Origin: Nitrospirillum viridazoti
GTDB lineage: Bacteria; Pseudomonadota; Alphaproteobacteria; Azospirillales; Azospirillaceae
Reading direction: 5' to 3' (one strand)
Length of the DNA stretch: 64,000 bases
Assembly (NCBI RefSeq): GCF_007827975.1
Contig: NZ_VITT01000002.1
Shown here piece after piece: positions 26,319 through 35,950 of this stretch. Numbering within the stretch: position 1 is the first letter of the stretch; every line of letters begins with the position of its first letter. The translations under genes and the position numbers were made by a program. Below the pieces are notes generated by a model. The model was not told the origin of the DNA, did no database searches, and saw only the letters and a program-made list of their open reading frames with translations.

Positions 26319-26344
26319 GGAACCAATGCGAACGCTTGGCCTTT
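26319..26344 (+). promoter_or_regulatory. EcfG-like promoter of the KGG protein gene
   Basis: GGAAC (26319-26323), 17 bases, CTTT (26341-26344), about 97 bases before the ATG. It lies in an AT-rich part of the 357-base gap between divergent DUF892 and KGG genes; the rest of that gap shows no gene. Confidence 0.45.
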
Positions 26345-26441
26345 ATATGACACACCGTCAGAAAGATAAGACATCCGGGCATGGTGTGCCGGGTGCGCCG
26401 ATTACGGAGACGGCGGTGCTTCCCAGAATGGAGAGGACGTC

Positions 26442-26852
26442 ATGAGCAAGGACAATGGAACTTCCAATCGCGGCTTCGCCTCGATGGATGAGGACAAGCA
26501 GCGGGATATCGCCAGCAAGGGCGGCTCCAGCGTGCCCGACGAGAAGCGCAGCTTCTCGCAGGATCATGAGCTGGCGGCCGAAGCCGGCCGCAAGGGCGGC
26601 GCCAGCGTTCCGGACGAGAAGCGCAGCTTCTCCCAGGACCGGGAACTGGCCGCTGAAGCCGGCCGCAAGGGCGGTGAGGCCTCCGGCGGCAACTTCGCCC
26701 ACGACCGCGAGCGGGCGGCCGAGGCCGGCCGCAAGGGTGGCGAGGCGTCGGGCGGCGGCAACCGGGGCGGGGGCAGCAACTTCGCCAACAATCCGGAACG
26801 CGCGTCGGAGGCGGGCCGCAAGGGCGGCGAAGCGTCCCACGGGCATCGTTAG
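26442..26852 (+). CDS. KGG-motif general stress protein
   Basis: 136 residues, very hydrophilic and low in complexity. It contains five KGG stress-repeat motifs (pattern E-x-G-R-K-G-G): ASKGGSS, then four AGRKGGEA/AGRKGGAS units about 23-30 residues apart, joined by PDEKRSFSQD and Gly-rich linkers. E. coli YciG and B. subtilis GsiB have the same motif and are induced by stress. It is probably intrinsically disordered and protective. GAGAGGA precedes the ATG. Divergent from DUF892 and with a matching promoter, it fits a general stress response. Confidence 0.88.
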   Translation: MSKDNGTSNRGFASMDEDKQRDIASKGGSSVPDEKRSFSQDHELAAEAGRKGGASVPDEKRSFSQDRELAAEAGRKGGEASGGNFAHDRERAAEAGRKGGEASGGGNRGGGSNFANNPERASEAGRKGGEASHGHR

Positions 26853-27175
26853 GACGGCCCCGCGTTAACGTGGGAAAGCCGTGAACGTGAAAACACTTTG
26901 ATGCGCGGTTAATCCCCGCAGGGTGAGAGCAGCGGCGGTTGTCCTTCTCGGATAGCCCCGCTGTTTTCCTGCGCCGGCCGCTTGCGCTCCTCCAGGCTGA
27001 CCGAAGATACCGGCCACGTCGGCGGTGTGGAGCAACTCATCCAAGGGTATTAAAACACAGCGCGGCTGGATGGATTTAGATGATTAAGGACTTAATAAAA
27101 TTCAGTTTTTAATGACTATAACCAAATAAATATCCCACATTTATTAATGAATTTCTCGTCCACGCCATGATCTAA
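26853..27175. other. Intergenic region, AT-rich toward the PAS kinase
   Basis: 323 bases without a supported gene. A palindromic GCGTTAACGT lies near 26863, and the last 120 bases are markedly AT-rich (several TAAT/ATTAA stretches at 27050-27160), unlike the rest of the window. This fits a promoter for the kinase at 27176. No EcfG-type motif was found here. Confidence 0.4.
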
Positions 27176-29128
27176 ATGGCCTATGGACTGGACATCGGTG
27201 GCCCTGTTTCCGGCCATCGCATGATTGAGGGTTTGCCGTTGGAAACGGATATCGCGACCGGTGAAGCGCAAGGGGGCGACAGCCGGCGGTTCCAGCTTCT
27301 CGTGGATGCCATCGACGACTACGCGATCTACATGTTGGACGCGACCGGCGTGGTCAGCAGCTGGAACTCCGGCGCCCGACGCTTCAAGGGCTATGAGGCC
27401 AGTGAGATTCTGGGCCAGCACTTTTCCCGCTTTTACACGCAGGAAGACCGCGAGGCCGGGGTACCCCAGCGGGCCCTGGCCATCGCCACCAACGAGGGCC
27501 GATTCGAGGCCGAGGGTTGGCGCGTGCGCAAGGACGGAACACGGTTCTGGGCCAGCGTCGTGATCGACCCCGTCAGGGATGAGGCCGGCACCCTGATCGG
27601 CTTCGCCAAGGTCACCCGGGACATCACGGAGCGGCGCGAGGCCCAGCAGGCCCTGCGGGAAAGCGAGGCACGCTTCCGCCTGCTGGTCCAAAGCGTCACG
27701 GACTATGCGATCTACATGCTGGACCCCACCGGCCACGTGACCAACTGGAACGCCGGGGCCGAGCGGATCAAGGGGTATCGCAGCGAAGAGATCGTCGGCG
27801 AACATTTCTCGCGCTTCTATACCGAGGAGGATCTGGCCGCCGGGTTGCCTGCCCGCGCGCTGGCCATCGCGGAAGCCGAGGGCCGTTACGAGAAGGAGGG
27901 GTGGCGTGTCCGCAAGGATGGCACCCGATTCTGGGCGCATGTGATCATCGACGCCATCCGGGACGACAACGGCAAGCTGGTGGGCTTCGCCAAGATCACC
28001 CGCGACAACACCGAACGCCGGGAGCTGGAAGAACGGCTGCGCCACGCCCAGAAGATGGAGGCGATCGGCCAGCTGACCGGTGGCATGGCCCACGACTTCA
28101 ACAATCTGCTGCAGGCCATTTCAGGGTGCCTGCAGATGATCGGCCGCGGCGGGGACAAGAGACGCAACGCGCGCCTGGTGGAGGCCGGGATGCAGGCGGT
28201 GGACCGGGGCACCAAGCTGATACAGCAGCTCATGACCTTTTCGCGCCAGCGCCAGATGGATGTGGAGCCGGTGGACCTGCGCAACGCCCTGCTCAGCTGC
28301 ATCGGGCTGATCAAGCAGGTGGTCCGCAGCGATATCGAGGTGACGCTGGCGCTGCCCAGCGGTGTGTGGCCGGTGCAGACCGACCCCGTCCAGCTGGAGG
28401 TGGCGCTGCTGAACCTGGCGGCCAACGCCCGCGATGCCATGCCGGCGGGCGGCAGGCTGGTTCTGGGCGCGGAAAACGTCGGCGCCTGGCAGGGGCGGGC
28501 CGACGCGGTGCGGGTCTATCTGTCCGATACCGGGGGCGGCATGCCGCCTGAGGTGGTGGCACGCGCCTTCGACCCGTTCTTCACCACCAAGGCGACGGGC
28601 AAGGGCACCGGATTGGGCTTGTCCCAGGTTTACGGTTTCGCCCACCAGTCGGGCGGTGCCGCGTGGATCGACAGCGCCGTGGGTGCCGGCACGACCGTGT
28701 CGTTGATATTGCCCCGGGCGGCGGATGCGCCCAAAGGATCCCAGGTTTCGCCCCAGGCCTCCGCCCCCCGTGGCACCGCCCGCATCCTGGTGGCGGAGGA
28801 CGACCCCATCCTGGCGCCGATCATCGGATCGGCGCTGGAGGATTTGGGCTACAACGTGACGCACGTTCCCAGCGGCCAGGAGGCGCTGGACCTCATCCTG
28901 GCCGGCCGGGACTTCGATCTGCTGTTCAGTGACATCGTTATGCCGGGCGCGATGAACGGGCTGGACCTGGCGCGGGAGGTCAAGCGCCTGCGCGCCCACC
29001 TGCCAATCATCCTTTCCACCGGCTATAGTGAAGAGGCGGCCGCGCAGCAGGGCTATCAGGTGCTTGCCAAGCCCTACCGCATCGAGGAACTCGCCCTGGC
29101 CATCGGCAATGCGCTTGAGGCCGCCTGA
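27176..29128 (+). CDS. Hybrid histidine kinase with two PAS domains and a receiver
   Basis: 650 residues, no membrane segment, so cytosolic. Two closely similar PAS domains span about residues 38-155 and 166-280. They share DDYAIYMLD/TDYAIYMLD and HFSRFYT-E-ED, which suggests internal duplication. The kinase core has phospho-acceptor His306 (GGMAHDFNNLLQ), the N-box (NLAANARDAMP) and G-boxes (GKGTGLGLSQVYG). The C-terminal receiver carries Asp586 (FSDIVMPG). AHDFNNLL kinases of this type phosphorylate their own receiver and often act in stress or light-like sensing. The start is uncertain: an alternative ATG lies at 27221. Confidence 0.92.
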   Translation: MAYGLDIGGPVSGHRMIEGLPLETDIATGEAQGGDSRRFQLLVDAIDDYAIYMLDATGVVSSWNSGARRFKGYEASEILGQHFSRFYTQEDREAGVPQRALAIATNEGRFEAEGWRVRKDGTRFWASVVIDPVRDEAGTLIGFAKVTRDITERREAQQALRESEARFRLLVQSVTDYAIYMLDPTGHVTNWNAGAERIKGYRSEEIVGEHFSRFYTEEDLAAGLPARALAIAEAEGRYEKEGWRVRKDGTRFWAHVIIDAIRDDNGKLVGFAKITRDNTERRELEERLRHAQKMEAIGQLTGGMAHDFNNLLQAISGCLQMIGRGGDKRRNARLVEAGMQAVDRGTKLIQQLMTFSRQRQMDVEPVDLRNALLSCIGLIKQVVRSDIEVTLALPSGVWPVQTDPVQLEVALLNLAANARDAMPAGGRLVLGAENVGAWQGRADAVRVYLSDTGGGMPPEVVARAFDPFFTTKATGKGTGLGLSQVYGFAHQSGGAAWIDSAVGAGTTVSLILPRAADAPKGSQVSPQASAPRGTARILVAEDDPILAPIIGSALEDLGYNVTHVPSGQEALDLILAGRDFDLLFSDIVMPGAMNGLDLAREVKRLRAHLPIILSTGYSEEAAAQQGYQVLAKPYRIEELALAIGNALEAA

Positions 29129-29135
29129 CGCCGCC

Positions 29136-30383
29136 CTATCCCGCGCGCTTCAGCTCACAGGCGGCGGCGTCCCCGGTGCGGGAGCGGGGCAGGGCGTGCA
29201 GCCGGCAGTGTTCCAGATAGGCGCGTTCGTGGATGCCGAGCAGGTCCACGACGCTGGTCCACAGCCAACTGGGCGCATCCAGCCTGGCGGAGCGTGCACG
29301 GGCCAGGTCCTTCATCCAGGCGGATCGGTCCTGAGGGTCCATCTGCCGGCCATGGGCGGTGCCCACGACCCCACCGAGGTAGGCGGCCAGCGGTTTGGCC
29401 TTGGCGGACGTCAGCCGGTCGACCTCCAGCTTCAGGTCTTGTGGCATCAGTTCGCGCAGCACGATGGCCTTGTCCAGCAGGCGCGTCGCCACCATGCGGC
29501 GGCCCAGCTTGGGTGACAGCGCCCGGGCACCGGTCACGACCCGGAGCGCGTTGTCCCGGGGCATGTTCGCCTCCGGCGCCCGGGGGGCCGCCGCCGTTAC
29601 CCCTTCCTTGAGGTCGATCAGGCAGAAGGAGGCGCCCTTGCCGTCGCCGATTTGAGCCATGGCGGCGAAGCGCAGCCGACCCAGGGAGCTGCAGCCCTTC
29701 CGCCAATAGGCGGCGTCCACCAGGCGGACCACGTCGCCACGGTCGCGGGACTGCAGGCCGGTCACCAGATCCCGGACCGCCTCTTCCTGGAACAGGGCAT
29801 GCAGCGCGGCGCGTTCGGCGTCGGTCAGGGCCCAGAACCGCTTGCCCAGCGGCACCTCGGGCTTGACGGTTTCGAACCGTTCCCATGCCAGGTGGCGCCA
29901 TCGCCGACGGACGGACCGGTCCAGCAGGTTCCGGATGCTGCCGGGCATCAAGGCCCTTTCGCGGTCATCATCGAAATCACCCGCCAAGGCCAGCTCATAG
30001 CCGGCCACCAGGTTTTCCAGGATATGGGCGGTGACGACGCCCGGCAGGTCGGCGCCGCGTGCGACCGAGGCCAACGAGAGGCCCAGCCGGATCAGGTCGT
30101 GGGCGGGGTTGCCGATGACGGTCTGGTCCAGATCGCGGATCTGGATGGCCACCCGCTCCTTATAGTCGGCCACCGGCCCCAGGTTGCCCACATGGCAGTC
30201 CCCACATATCCAGACAGGCGGGCCCTGGGGCAGATCGCCGGGCCCGGACTCCAGCCATTCGTAGAACTTGACGGTGCTGCCCCTGACGTAGGCATGGGCG
30301 GACTTGGCCATCTTCACGTTGCGGATCTTCCGCAGCCGCTCCGCCCTATCCTCAGGTCTGATCATGCGGTGTCGCTTCCCCAT
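29136..30383 (-). CDS. DUF2252 family protein
   Basis: 415 residues. Recognised by the family segments MAKSAHAYVRGSTVKFYEW, VWICGDCHVGNLGP and IQIRDLDQTVIGNPAHDLIRL, which resemble a kinase-like (aminoglycoside phosphotransferase-type) fold. The D-x-H-x-x-N of GDCHVGN corresponds to the catalytic-loop pattern of that fold. Biochemical function is unknown. It is convergent with the PAS kinase with only seven bases between stops. A GGAAC-N17-GGTT promoter lies 51 bases before the ATG, so I infer that it is a stress-response protein. Confidence 0.88.
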   Translation of the reverse strand: MGKRHRMIRPEDRAERLRKIRNVKMAKSAHAYVRGSTVKFYEWLESGPGDLPQGPPVWICGDCHVGNLGPVADYKERVAIQIRDLDQTVIGNPAHDLIRLGLSLASVARGADLPGVVTAHILENLVAGYELALAGDFDDDRERALMPGSIRNLLDRSVRRRWRHLAWERFETVKPEVPLGKRFWALTDAERAALHALFQEEAVRDLVTGLQSRDRGDVVRLVDAAYWRKGCSSLGRLRFAAMAQIGDGKGASFCLIDLKEGVTAAAPRAPEANMPRDNALRVVTGARALSPKLGRRMVATRLLDKAIVLRELMPQDLKLEVDRLTSAKAKPLAAYLGGVVGTAHGRQMDPQDRSAWMKDLARARSARLDAPSWLWTSVVDLLGIHERAYLEHCRLHALPRSRTGDAAACELKRAG

Positions 30384-30433
30384 CGGTCAACGCGCCGGGC
30401 GCCCCGAAGGCGGCCGGACCCCTAACCGTGTTG

Positions 30434-30459
30434 AACCGCATCCGGTAGGCGCTGGTTCC
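30434..30459 (-). promoter_or_regulatory. EcfG-like promoter of the DUF2252 gene
   Basis: On the minus strand GGAAC (30459-30455), 17 bases, GGTT (30437-30434). It has the same form as the ku promoter and matches the EcfG consensus except for the first -10 base. Confidence 0.5.
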
Positions 30460-30472
30460 CGGGGGTGCCGTC

Positions 30473-32944
30473 TTATCGCGCCATGATCTTCCTGAGGCGC
30501 TGGGCCAGGACGTCCATGGGGAACGGCTTGGTGATCAGGTCCATGCCCTGTGCCAGGTAATCGTTGGACGGCATGGCATTCTCGGCGTAGCCGGTCATGA
30601 ACAGGACCTTGAGGCCGGGCCGCGCCGGGCGGGCGGCGTCGGCGATCTGCCGGCCGTTAAGGCCCGGAAGCCCGACATCGGTGATCAGCAGATCGACCCG
30701 CTGGTCCGATTGCAGGATGGCCAGGCCCGACGGCCCGTCGTCCGCCTCCAGTACCCGATATCCCAGATCGCCCAGCAGCTCAACGATCAGCTTGCGCACC
30801 ACCGGCTCGTCCTCCACCACCAGGACAACCTCGTCCGAGCGTGCGCGATTGTCTTCCGGCAGCGTCGCCAGGTTCGCCTCCAGGGCGTCCGCCTGCCCGC
30901 CATAATGCGGAAGGTAGAGCTTGACGGTCGTGCCTTTGCCCAGGTCGCTCTCGATCCGGGCGTACCCTTCGGATTGGCGCATGAAGCCGTAGATCATGGA
31001 CAGGCCCAGCCCCGTCCCCTGGCCCAGCGGCTTGGTCGTGAAAAAGGGATCGAAGGCCCGGCGGATCGTTTCCGGGGACATGCCCATGCCGGTGTCGGTC
31101 ACGAAAACGCAGACATAGCGTCCCGGCCGCACATCGCCGGCATCCACGACATGCCGGCCGTCCAGGTGGACGTTGCGGGTCCCGACCAAAAGCTTGCCGC
31201 CGTCCGGCATGGCGTCGCGCGCGTTGATGCACAGGTTCAGGATGGCGTTCTCAAGCTGGTTGGGGTCGCACAGCGTCGGCCACAGGCCGTCCGCCGGCAT
31301 GAGTTCCAGATCGATGCGTTCCCCCAGGCTCCGGCGCAGCAGCTCCGCCATGGAGGCGATGAGGCTGTTGGCATCGACCGATGTCGGCTTCAGCGGCTGG
31401 CGGCGGGAGAATGCCAGAAGGCGGTGCGTCAGGGCGCCCGCGCGATTGGCCGAGGCCATGGCCGCGGCGGTGAAGCGTTCCACATCGCTGGTCCGTCCCT
31501 GCGTCAGCCGACGGTTGACGAGATCCAGTGACCCGGTGATGCCCTGGAGAAGGTTGTTGAAGTCATGGGCGATGCCGCCGGTGAGCTGGCCCACGGCCTC
31601 CATCTTCTGCGACTGGCGCAGTTGTTCTTCGATTTCACGCTGGGCCGTGATGTCGCGCCCGACGGTATAGAGCAGCCCTTCATCGGGTGACGCGGTCCAG
31701 GCGATCCTGCGGAAGCTGCCGTCCTCCGCGCGCAGCCGCCCTTCGAAGTTCGATATCGGATCCCCGCGTTTCAGCCGCCGCATCTGGTGCTTGATGCCGC
31801 CGGCGTCCTCGGGGTGGACCAGATCGAACAGGTTGGTGATCCGCAGGTGCTCCTCCGGCCATCCCAGCGTGGCCGTCCAGGCATGATTCACGGACAGCAG
31901 CGCGCCCTCGGCATCCAGGACGGCCATCAGGTCGTTCGATAGCCGCCACATCCGGTCACGCTCGCGCGTGCGCTCCTCCACCCGTGCCTCCAGGGTCGCG
32001 TTGGCGTGCTGCACGTCCTGCAGCAGGCGCGCGTTATCCATGGCGACGCCTGCCTGGGCGGCCAAGCCGCTTGCCATCAATGCCGATCGCTCATCGAAAA
32101 CGCCGGCGTCCGGATGGCCGAAGAACAGGCCGCCGAGCCTGTCGCCCGAGCGCGAGAGGACGGGCACGGCCAGATAGCTGGCTATCCGGGGCGTTCCCTG
32201 CTCCAGACCATACCCGCCGTGCGGCCGGTCCCGGGCGATGTCGTCGCTGCGGATCAGGTCCAACGGCATGGGAAACGCCGTGAAGATGTCCGCCGGCGAG
32301 CCCGACCAGGCAAAGGGCTGGTCGGTCCCCCCGGCCCCGCCGGTGATGGCGTGGAAGGCGCCATAGGCCGCCCCGGTCAGTTCCACGCCGGCGTCGACGA
32401 TGCGTTGTCCCACCGCCCGCAGGTCAAGGCCGGCCGCAATTTGCATGGCGGTCTGGTTCAGCAGTTCCAGCATGTGGGTTTGGCGGGCCAGCAGATCGCG
32501 GTTTTCCCGCAGCTCCTCGATGCGGCTGCGGGCCTCATACTGCCGCCGGCGCCCCCGGGCGGCGGACCGGATCACGCTGACCAGCGAGCTTGGGCGAAAC
32601 GGCCGCTCCACGAAGGTCACGTTGCCCAATCCGTCGGCCATGACCTGGGCCGCGGGCCCGATGGCGGGGGCGGAGCGCAGAGTCAGCACGATAAAGGGCA
32701 GATCGGACCAGGACGGCTGCTCCGCCACCCAGCGGAACAGGGGCCCCGGATCGGCTTTCAGCAGCGCCTCCTCGGTCACCAGCACCAGGCCGGCCCCGGC
32801 GAGGAGTTGCTGGTGCAGTTCGTCCATGTCGGCGCAGATGAACGACGAAAGACCTGCGTCGTCCAGGATGCCGGCCGCGATTTTCGCATCGCGCCCCGTC
32901 GGTGTCAGGATCAGGGTGCGAAGGGACTGCGGCCCGGGGATCAC
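30473..32944 (-). CDS. Hybrid histidine kinase with pseudo-receiver, GAF, PAS and receiver domains
   Basis: 823 residues, soluble. Order: a receiver-like domain at 8-130 in which the phospho-Asp position is replaced (LVLVTEEAL), a GAF domain (about 165-310), a short coiled coil, PAS (about 335-440), a kinase core with His460 (GGIAHDFNNLLQ), N-box LCINARDAMPDG and G-box GTGLGLSMIYG, and a receiver with Asp756 (LITDVGLPG). Its ATG overlaps the stop of the KaiC-like gene by four bases, so the two are co-translated. KaiC-like ATPases paired with GAF/PAS kinases recur in bacteria, which suggests a joint signalling unit. Confidence 0.92.
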   Translation of the reverse strand: MIPGPQSLRTLILTPTGRDAKIAAGILDDAGLSSFICADMDELHQQLLAGAGLVLVTEEALLKADPGPLFRWVAEQPSWSDLPFIVLTLRSAPAIGPAAQVMADGLGNVTFVERPFRPSSLVSVIRSAARGRRRQYEARSRIEELRENRDLLARQTHMLELLNQTAMQIAAGLDLRAVGQRIVDAGVELTGAAYGAFHAITGGAGGTDQPFAWSGSPADIFTAFPMPLDLIRSDDIARDRPHGGYGLEQGTPRIASYLAVPVLSRSGDRLGGLFFGHPDAGVFDERSALMASGLAAQAGVAMDNARLLQDVQHANATLEARVEERTRERDRMWRLSNDLMAVLDAEGALLSVNHAWTATLGWPEEHLRITNLFDLVHPEDAGGIKHQMRRLKRGDPISNFEGRLRAEDGSFRRIAWTASPDEGLLYTVGRDITAQREIEEQLRQSQKMEAVGQLTGGIAHDFNNLLQGITGSLDLVNRRLTQGRTSDVERFTAAAMASANRAGALTHRLLAFSRRQPLKPTSVDANSLIASMAELLRRSLGERIDLELMPADGLWPTLCDPNQLENAILNLCINARDAMPDGGKLLVGTRNVHLDGRHVVDAGDVRPGRYVCVFVTDTGMGMSPETIRRAFDPFFTTKPLGQGTGLGLSMIYGFMRQSEGYARIESDLGKGTTVKLYLPHYGGQADALEANLATLPEDNRARSDEVVLVVEDEPVVRKLIVELLGDLGYRVLEADDGPSGLAILQSDQRVDLLITDVGLPGLNGRQIADAARPARPGLKVLFMTGYAENAMPSNDYLAQGMDLITKPFPMDVLAQRLRKIMAR

Positions 32945-34440
32945 GCTCGATTTCCGTCAAACAGGGCGGCTTTCGCGCCGGTATAGATCGGGTTGCCCCG
33001 CAGCACGCCCTGAAGGTTGCGCAGGGGTTCGCCCAGTTGCAGGCCGCCATCCGCGATGCGGTATTCCCGGATGGTGGTTTCATGCGGGCCGGTGCGTTTC
33101 TTCACGACGGACATCGCCCTGCGGATATCGCCGTCGGCCTCGAAATAGCGCAGCAGGATCACGGTGTCGGCAAGGTAGGTGATGTCGACCGGGCTCTCCA
33201 TGCTGCCGAACAGCCCATGCTGCGCCACCGTCACGAAGGTCGTGACCCCCTGGCGGTTGAGGTAGAGCAGGACTTCGTGAAGGTGGAGGACCAGGGCCCG
33301 TTCCTCCGGCATGGCCGCCTCATAGCCCGTCAGGCTGTCGATGACGACGGTCTTGATTCCCCGCTCGTCGACGGCGGCGCGCACCCGGTGGGAGAATTCG
33401 CCGGGCGACAGTTCGGCCGCATCCACCTGCTCGACGAACACGTCACCCCTTTTTCGCAGCGTCTCCAGATCGATGCCGAAGGCCTTCATCCGCTTGAAGA
33501 GCAGGCCGATCTCTTCATCGAATGCGAAGATCGCCGCCTTTTCGCCGCGTGCGACAGCGGCAGCGACGAACGTTAAGGCCAGCAGTGACTTCCCGGTTCC
33601 CGCCGGACCGATGACCAACGTGCTGGAGCCCGCTTCCACCCCGCCACCCAGAAGCTGGTCCAGGGCAGGGTTGCCGCTCTTCAACTCGTCGCGCGGGAAG
33701 CGCGTCTTATGTTCAATGGCGACCAGGCGGGGAAAGACGCTGACACCCTCGGCGCTGATGGTGAAGTCGTGGAAGCCGCCCCGGAAGGCCGTTCCCCGAT
33801 ATTTGAGCACCCTCAGCCGCCGGCGTTCGGCGCCGTAGGCGGGGGCCAGCTGTTCAAGGCGGACGACGCCGTGGGCGACGCTGTGAACCGTCCTGTCCCA
33901 GGTGTCGGTGGTCAGGTCGTCCAGCATCAGGACGGTGGCACCCAAGCCGGCGAAGTAATGCTTCAGCGTCAGCACCTGGCGGCGATACCGCAGGGAGCTT
34001 TGGGCGAGAAGGCGCAGTTCCGACAGGCTGTCCAGGGCAATGCGGTCAGGCTTGACGCGTTCGACCTCCTTGACCAGGCGCTCCATGCTCTCGCCGAGTT
34101 CCAGTTCCGAGGCGTGGATCAAGGTCTGGCGTTGATCCGCGTCCAGAAGCGCCTCGGGCGGCACCAGCTCCAATATCTGGATGCTGGGCGGCAAATCCCA
34201 TCCCCGCGCGGCGGCACCCTCGCGCAGTTCGGCTTCCGTCTCCGACATGGTGACGTAGAGGGTCCGCTCCCCCTCGGCCGCACCTTGAAGCAGGAACTGC
34301 AAGGCGATGGTCGTCTTTCCCGAACCAGGCTCCCCTTCCAGCAGGAACACGTGACGGCGCGACAGCCCGCCCGCCAGAACATCGTCCAGACCGGGAATAC
34401 CGGTCGCGGCCCTGGATGATAGGGTCTTCGTTTCAACCAA
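32941..34440 (-). CDS. Two-domain KaiC-like (RecA-fold) ATPase
   Basis: 499 residues from a TTG at 34440 with GAGGG five bases upstream. Earlier in-frame ATGs exist (34668, 34779) but would add residues unlike KaiC and would lie upstream of the predicted promoter. Two RecA-like domains carry Walker A GEPGSGKTT and GPAGTGKSL and Walker B IALDSLSEL and VVIDSLTGY. The protein begins at the conserved TGIPGLDDVLAGGL. No kaiB or kaiA is present, so this is a non-clock KaiC homologue. Such proteins are thought to act with partner histidine kinases in stress adaptation; here it is translationally coupled to the kinase at 30473-32944. Confidence 0.88.
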   Translation of the reverse strand: MVETKTLSSRAATGIPGLDDVLAGGLSRRHVFLLEGEPGSGKTTIALQFLLQGAAEGERTLYVTMSETEAELREGAAARGWDLPPSIQILELVPPEALLDADQRQTLIHASELELGESMERLVKEVERVKPDRIALDSLSELRLLAQSSLRYRRQVLTLKHYFAGLGATVLMLDDLTTDTWDRTVHSVAHGVVRLEQLAPAYGAERRRLRVLKYRGTAFRGGFHDFTISAEGVSVFPRLVAIEHKTRFPRDELKSGNPALDQLLGGGVEAGSSTLVIGPAGTGKSLLALTFVAAAVARGEKAAIFAFDEEIGLLFKRMKAFGIDLETLRKRGDVFVEQVDAAELSPGEFSHRVRAAVDERGIKTVVIDSLTGYEAAMPEERALVLHLHEVLLYLNRQGVTTFVTVAQHGLFGSMESPVDITYLADTVILLRYFEADGDIRRAMSVVKKRTGPHETTIREYRIADGGLQLGEPLRNLQGVLRGNPIYTGAKAALFDGNRA

Positions 34441-34497
34441 GGCGGCCCTCGTTCCGAATTGCAGGTTTGCGGATGCTCCCCTGGGCTGATGGCTCCC

Positions 34498-34523
34498 AAC
34501 TCGGGGAGCCTGCTGGCGGTTCC
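34498..34523 (-). promoter_or_regulatory. EcfG-like promoter of the KaiC-like/kinase operon
   Basis: On the minus strand GGAAC (34523-34519), 17 bases, AGTT (34501-34498), about 58 bases before the TTG start. A duplicated GGAACCGCCAGC lies just upstream. The 426-base gap to the patatin gene otherwise shows no gene. Confidence 0.4.
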
Positions 34524-34866
34524 CCCGCTGGCGGTTCCAGGGAACCCCACGGCCGTCGCGTCCAATATGCGGCGGCGTTTCCGGCGAACCGGTCTTAAGG
34601 ACGGGAACGGCAAAAAGATCGTAATTTGTGAAAGCAACTCCCCGGGGAGGGAAGGTGGGTGGAAGCATCCGGTTGAGGAAAGAAAAACATCGAATCCCAA
34701 AGGGGGAAACCAGCCATAGGGACATAAGCCGTAATATTCTGAACCGGTGATGTCGGGAAATCCGCCGGTATACCTCCAACGATTGGTCGCCCCTCCTGCG
34801 GGAACCGCCGCAGCGTCAGCTTCTTGACACGGCCGTAACCCCGATGGCTGTGGAGAATTCCTTCCA

Positions 34867-35892
34867 ATGGACAGGCAGGCTGACGCGACCATCCTGGTGC
34901 TGGGCGGGGGCAACGCGCTGGGCGCCTATCATGGCGGGGCTTTTGAGGCGTTGGTCGAGGCCGGCATCCAGCCGGACTGGATCGTCGGGGCCTCCATCGG
35001 CGCCGTCATGGGCGCGCTGATCGCGGGCAACCCGGTGGAACTGCGCCTGCCCCGGCTGCGGCGATATTGGGAACTGGCCAGTGCCGCCAGTCCGCCCTGG
35101 CTGGCGGCGGCCGGCCGTGACGACTACAACGAGGCGCATGCCCTGGGGACCTTGATGATGGGCCGGCCGGGATTTTTCACGCGGCGCTTTCCCGGCCTGC
35201 TGGCCCTGATGCCGGGGCTGCCCGACGACACCGCCCTCATGGACCACCATCCCATGGCTGCCACGCTGGAAGGGTTGCTGGACTACGGCCTGCTGGACGC
35301 CGGCGACATCCGGCTGACCGTGGGATGCCTGGACGTGGCGACGGGGGATGAGGTCTATTTCGACAGCGCCGTGCACCCCATCACCAGCCGGCACCTGCTG
35401 GTCAGCACCGCCGCCATGCCTTTGTTCCCGCCCGTGGAACTGGACGGCCGCCTGCTGTGCGACCCTGTCCACCGCAATAACATGCCGCTGGATCTGCCGG
35501 TGCTGCAAAGGCCGGAGGACCGGCTGCTGTGCTTCGCCAGCGAACTGTTCTCCATTGAGGGACGGCCCCCGGCCGACATGGCGGCCACACTGGCCCGGTG
35601 CCAGGATTTGCAGTGCGCCGGTCATGCCCAACGCGCGCTGGCGGGCCTGCGCCGCGAATACGCCCTGCGCCGGCGGGCGGATCTGCCGGGCAGCCTGACC
35701 GTGGTGCATGCGGTCCACCGGGCTCCGCCGCATGAGAAGGTGGGCAAGAGCCTCAATTTCTCCGCCCAATCCATCGCCGAGCGCTGGCGTGCGGGGCTGG
35801 AGGATATGCGGGCGGCACTTGCCCGATGGCGGTCCACGCCGGCGGCTGATGGCTTCACCTACGTCGCGCCGCCCAGGCCGGTTCCATCATGA
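34867..35892 (+). CDS. Patatin-like phospholipase
   Basis: 341 residues. The patatin fold is shown by the oxyanion-hole loop GGGNALGAYHGGAFEAL near residue 14, the nucleophile elbow GASIGAVMG (Ser about residue 43), and the catalytic Asp in ELDGRLLCDP (D-G-R near residue 193). No signal peptide is visible, so it acts on cytosolic or membrane lipids from inside, or is exported by another route. A GGAAC-N17-CTTG sequence begins 66 bases before the ATG. The neighbours are unrelated in function. Confidence 0.9.
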   Translation: MDRQADATILVLGGGNALGAYHGGAFEALVEAGIQPDWIVGASIGAVMGALIAGNPVELRLPRLRRYWELASAASPPWLAAAGRDDYNEAHALGTLMMGRPGFFTRRFPGLLALMPGLPDDTALMDHHPMAATLEGLLDYGLLDAGDIRLTVGCLDVATGDEVYFDSAVHPITSRHLLVSTAAMPLFPPVELDGRLLCDPVHRNNMPLDLPVLQRPEDRLLCFASELFSIEGRPPADMAATLARCQDLQCAGHAQRALAGLRREYALRRRADLPGSLTVVHAVHRAPPHEKVGKSLNFSAQSIAERWRAGLEDMRAALARWRSTPAADGFTYVAPPRPVPS

Positions 35893-35950
35893 AAGCCCGG
35901 GCTGGGCCCCCTTGCGGGGTGGGGGCGCCATCAATGACGCCCCGGTCCCG

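Noticed and set aside
32941..34440. Circadian clock gene kaiC
   Set aside because: No kaiA or kaiB, and coupling to a histidine kinase fits the widespread non-clock KaiC homologues.
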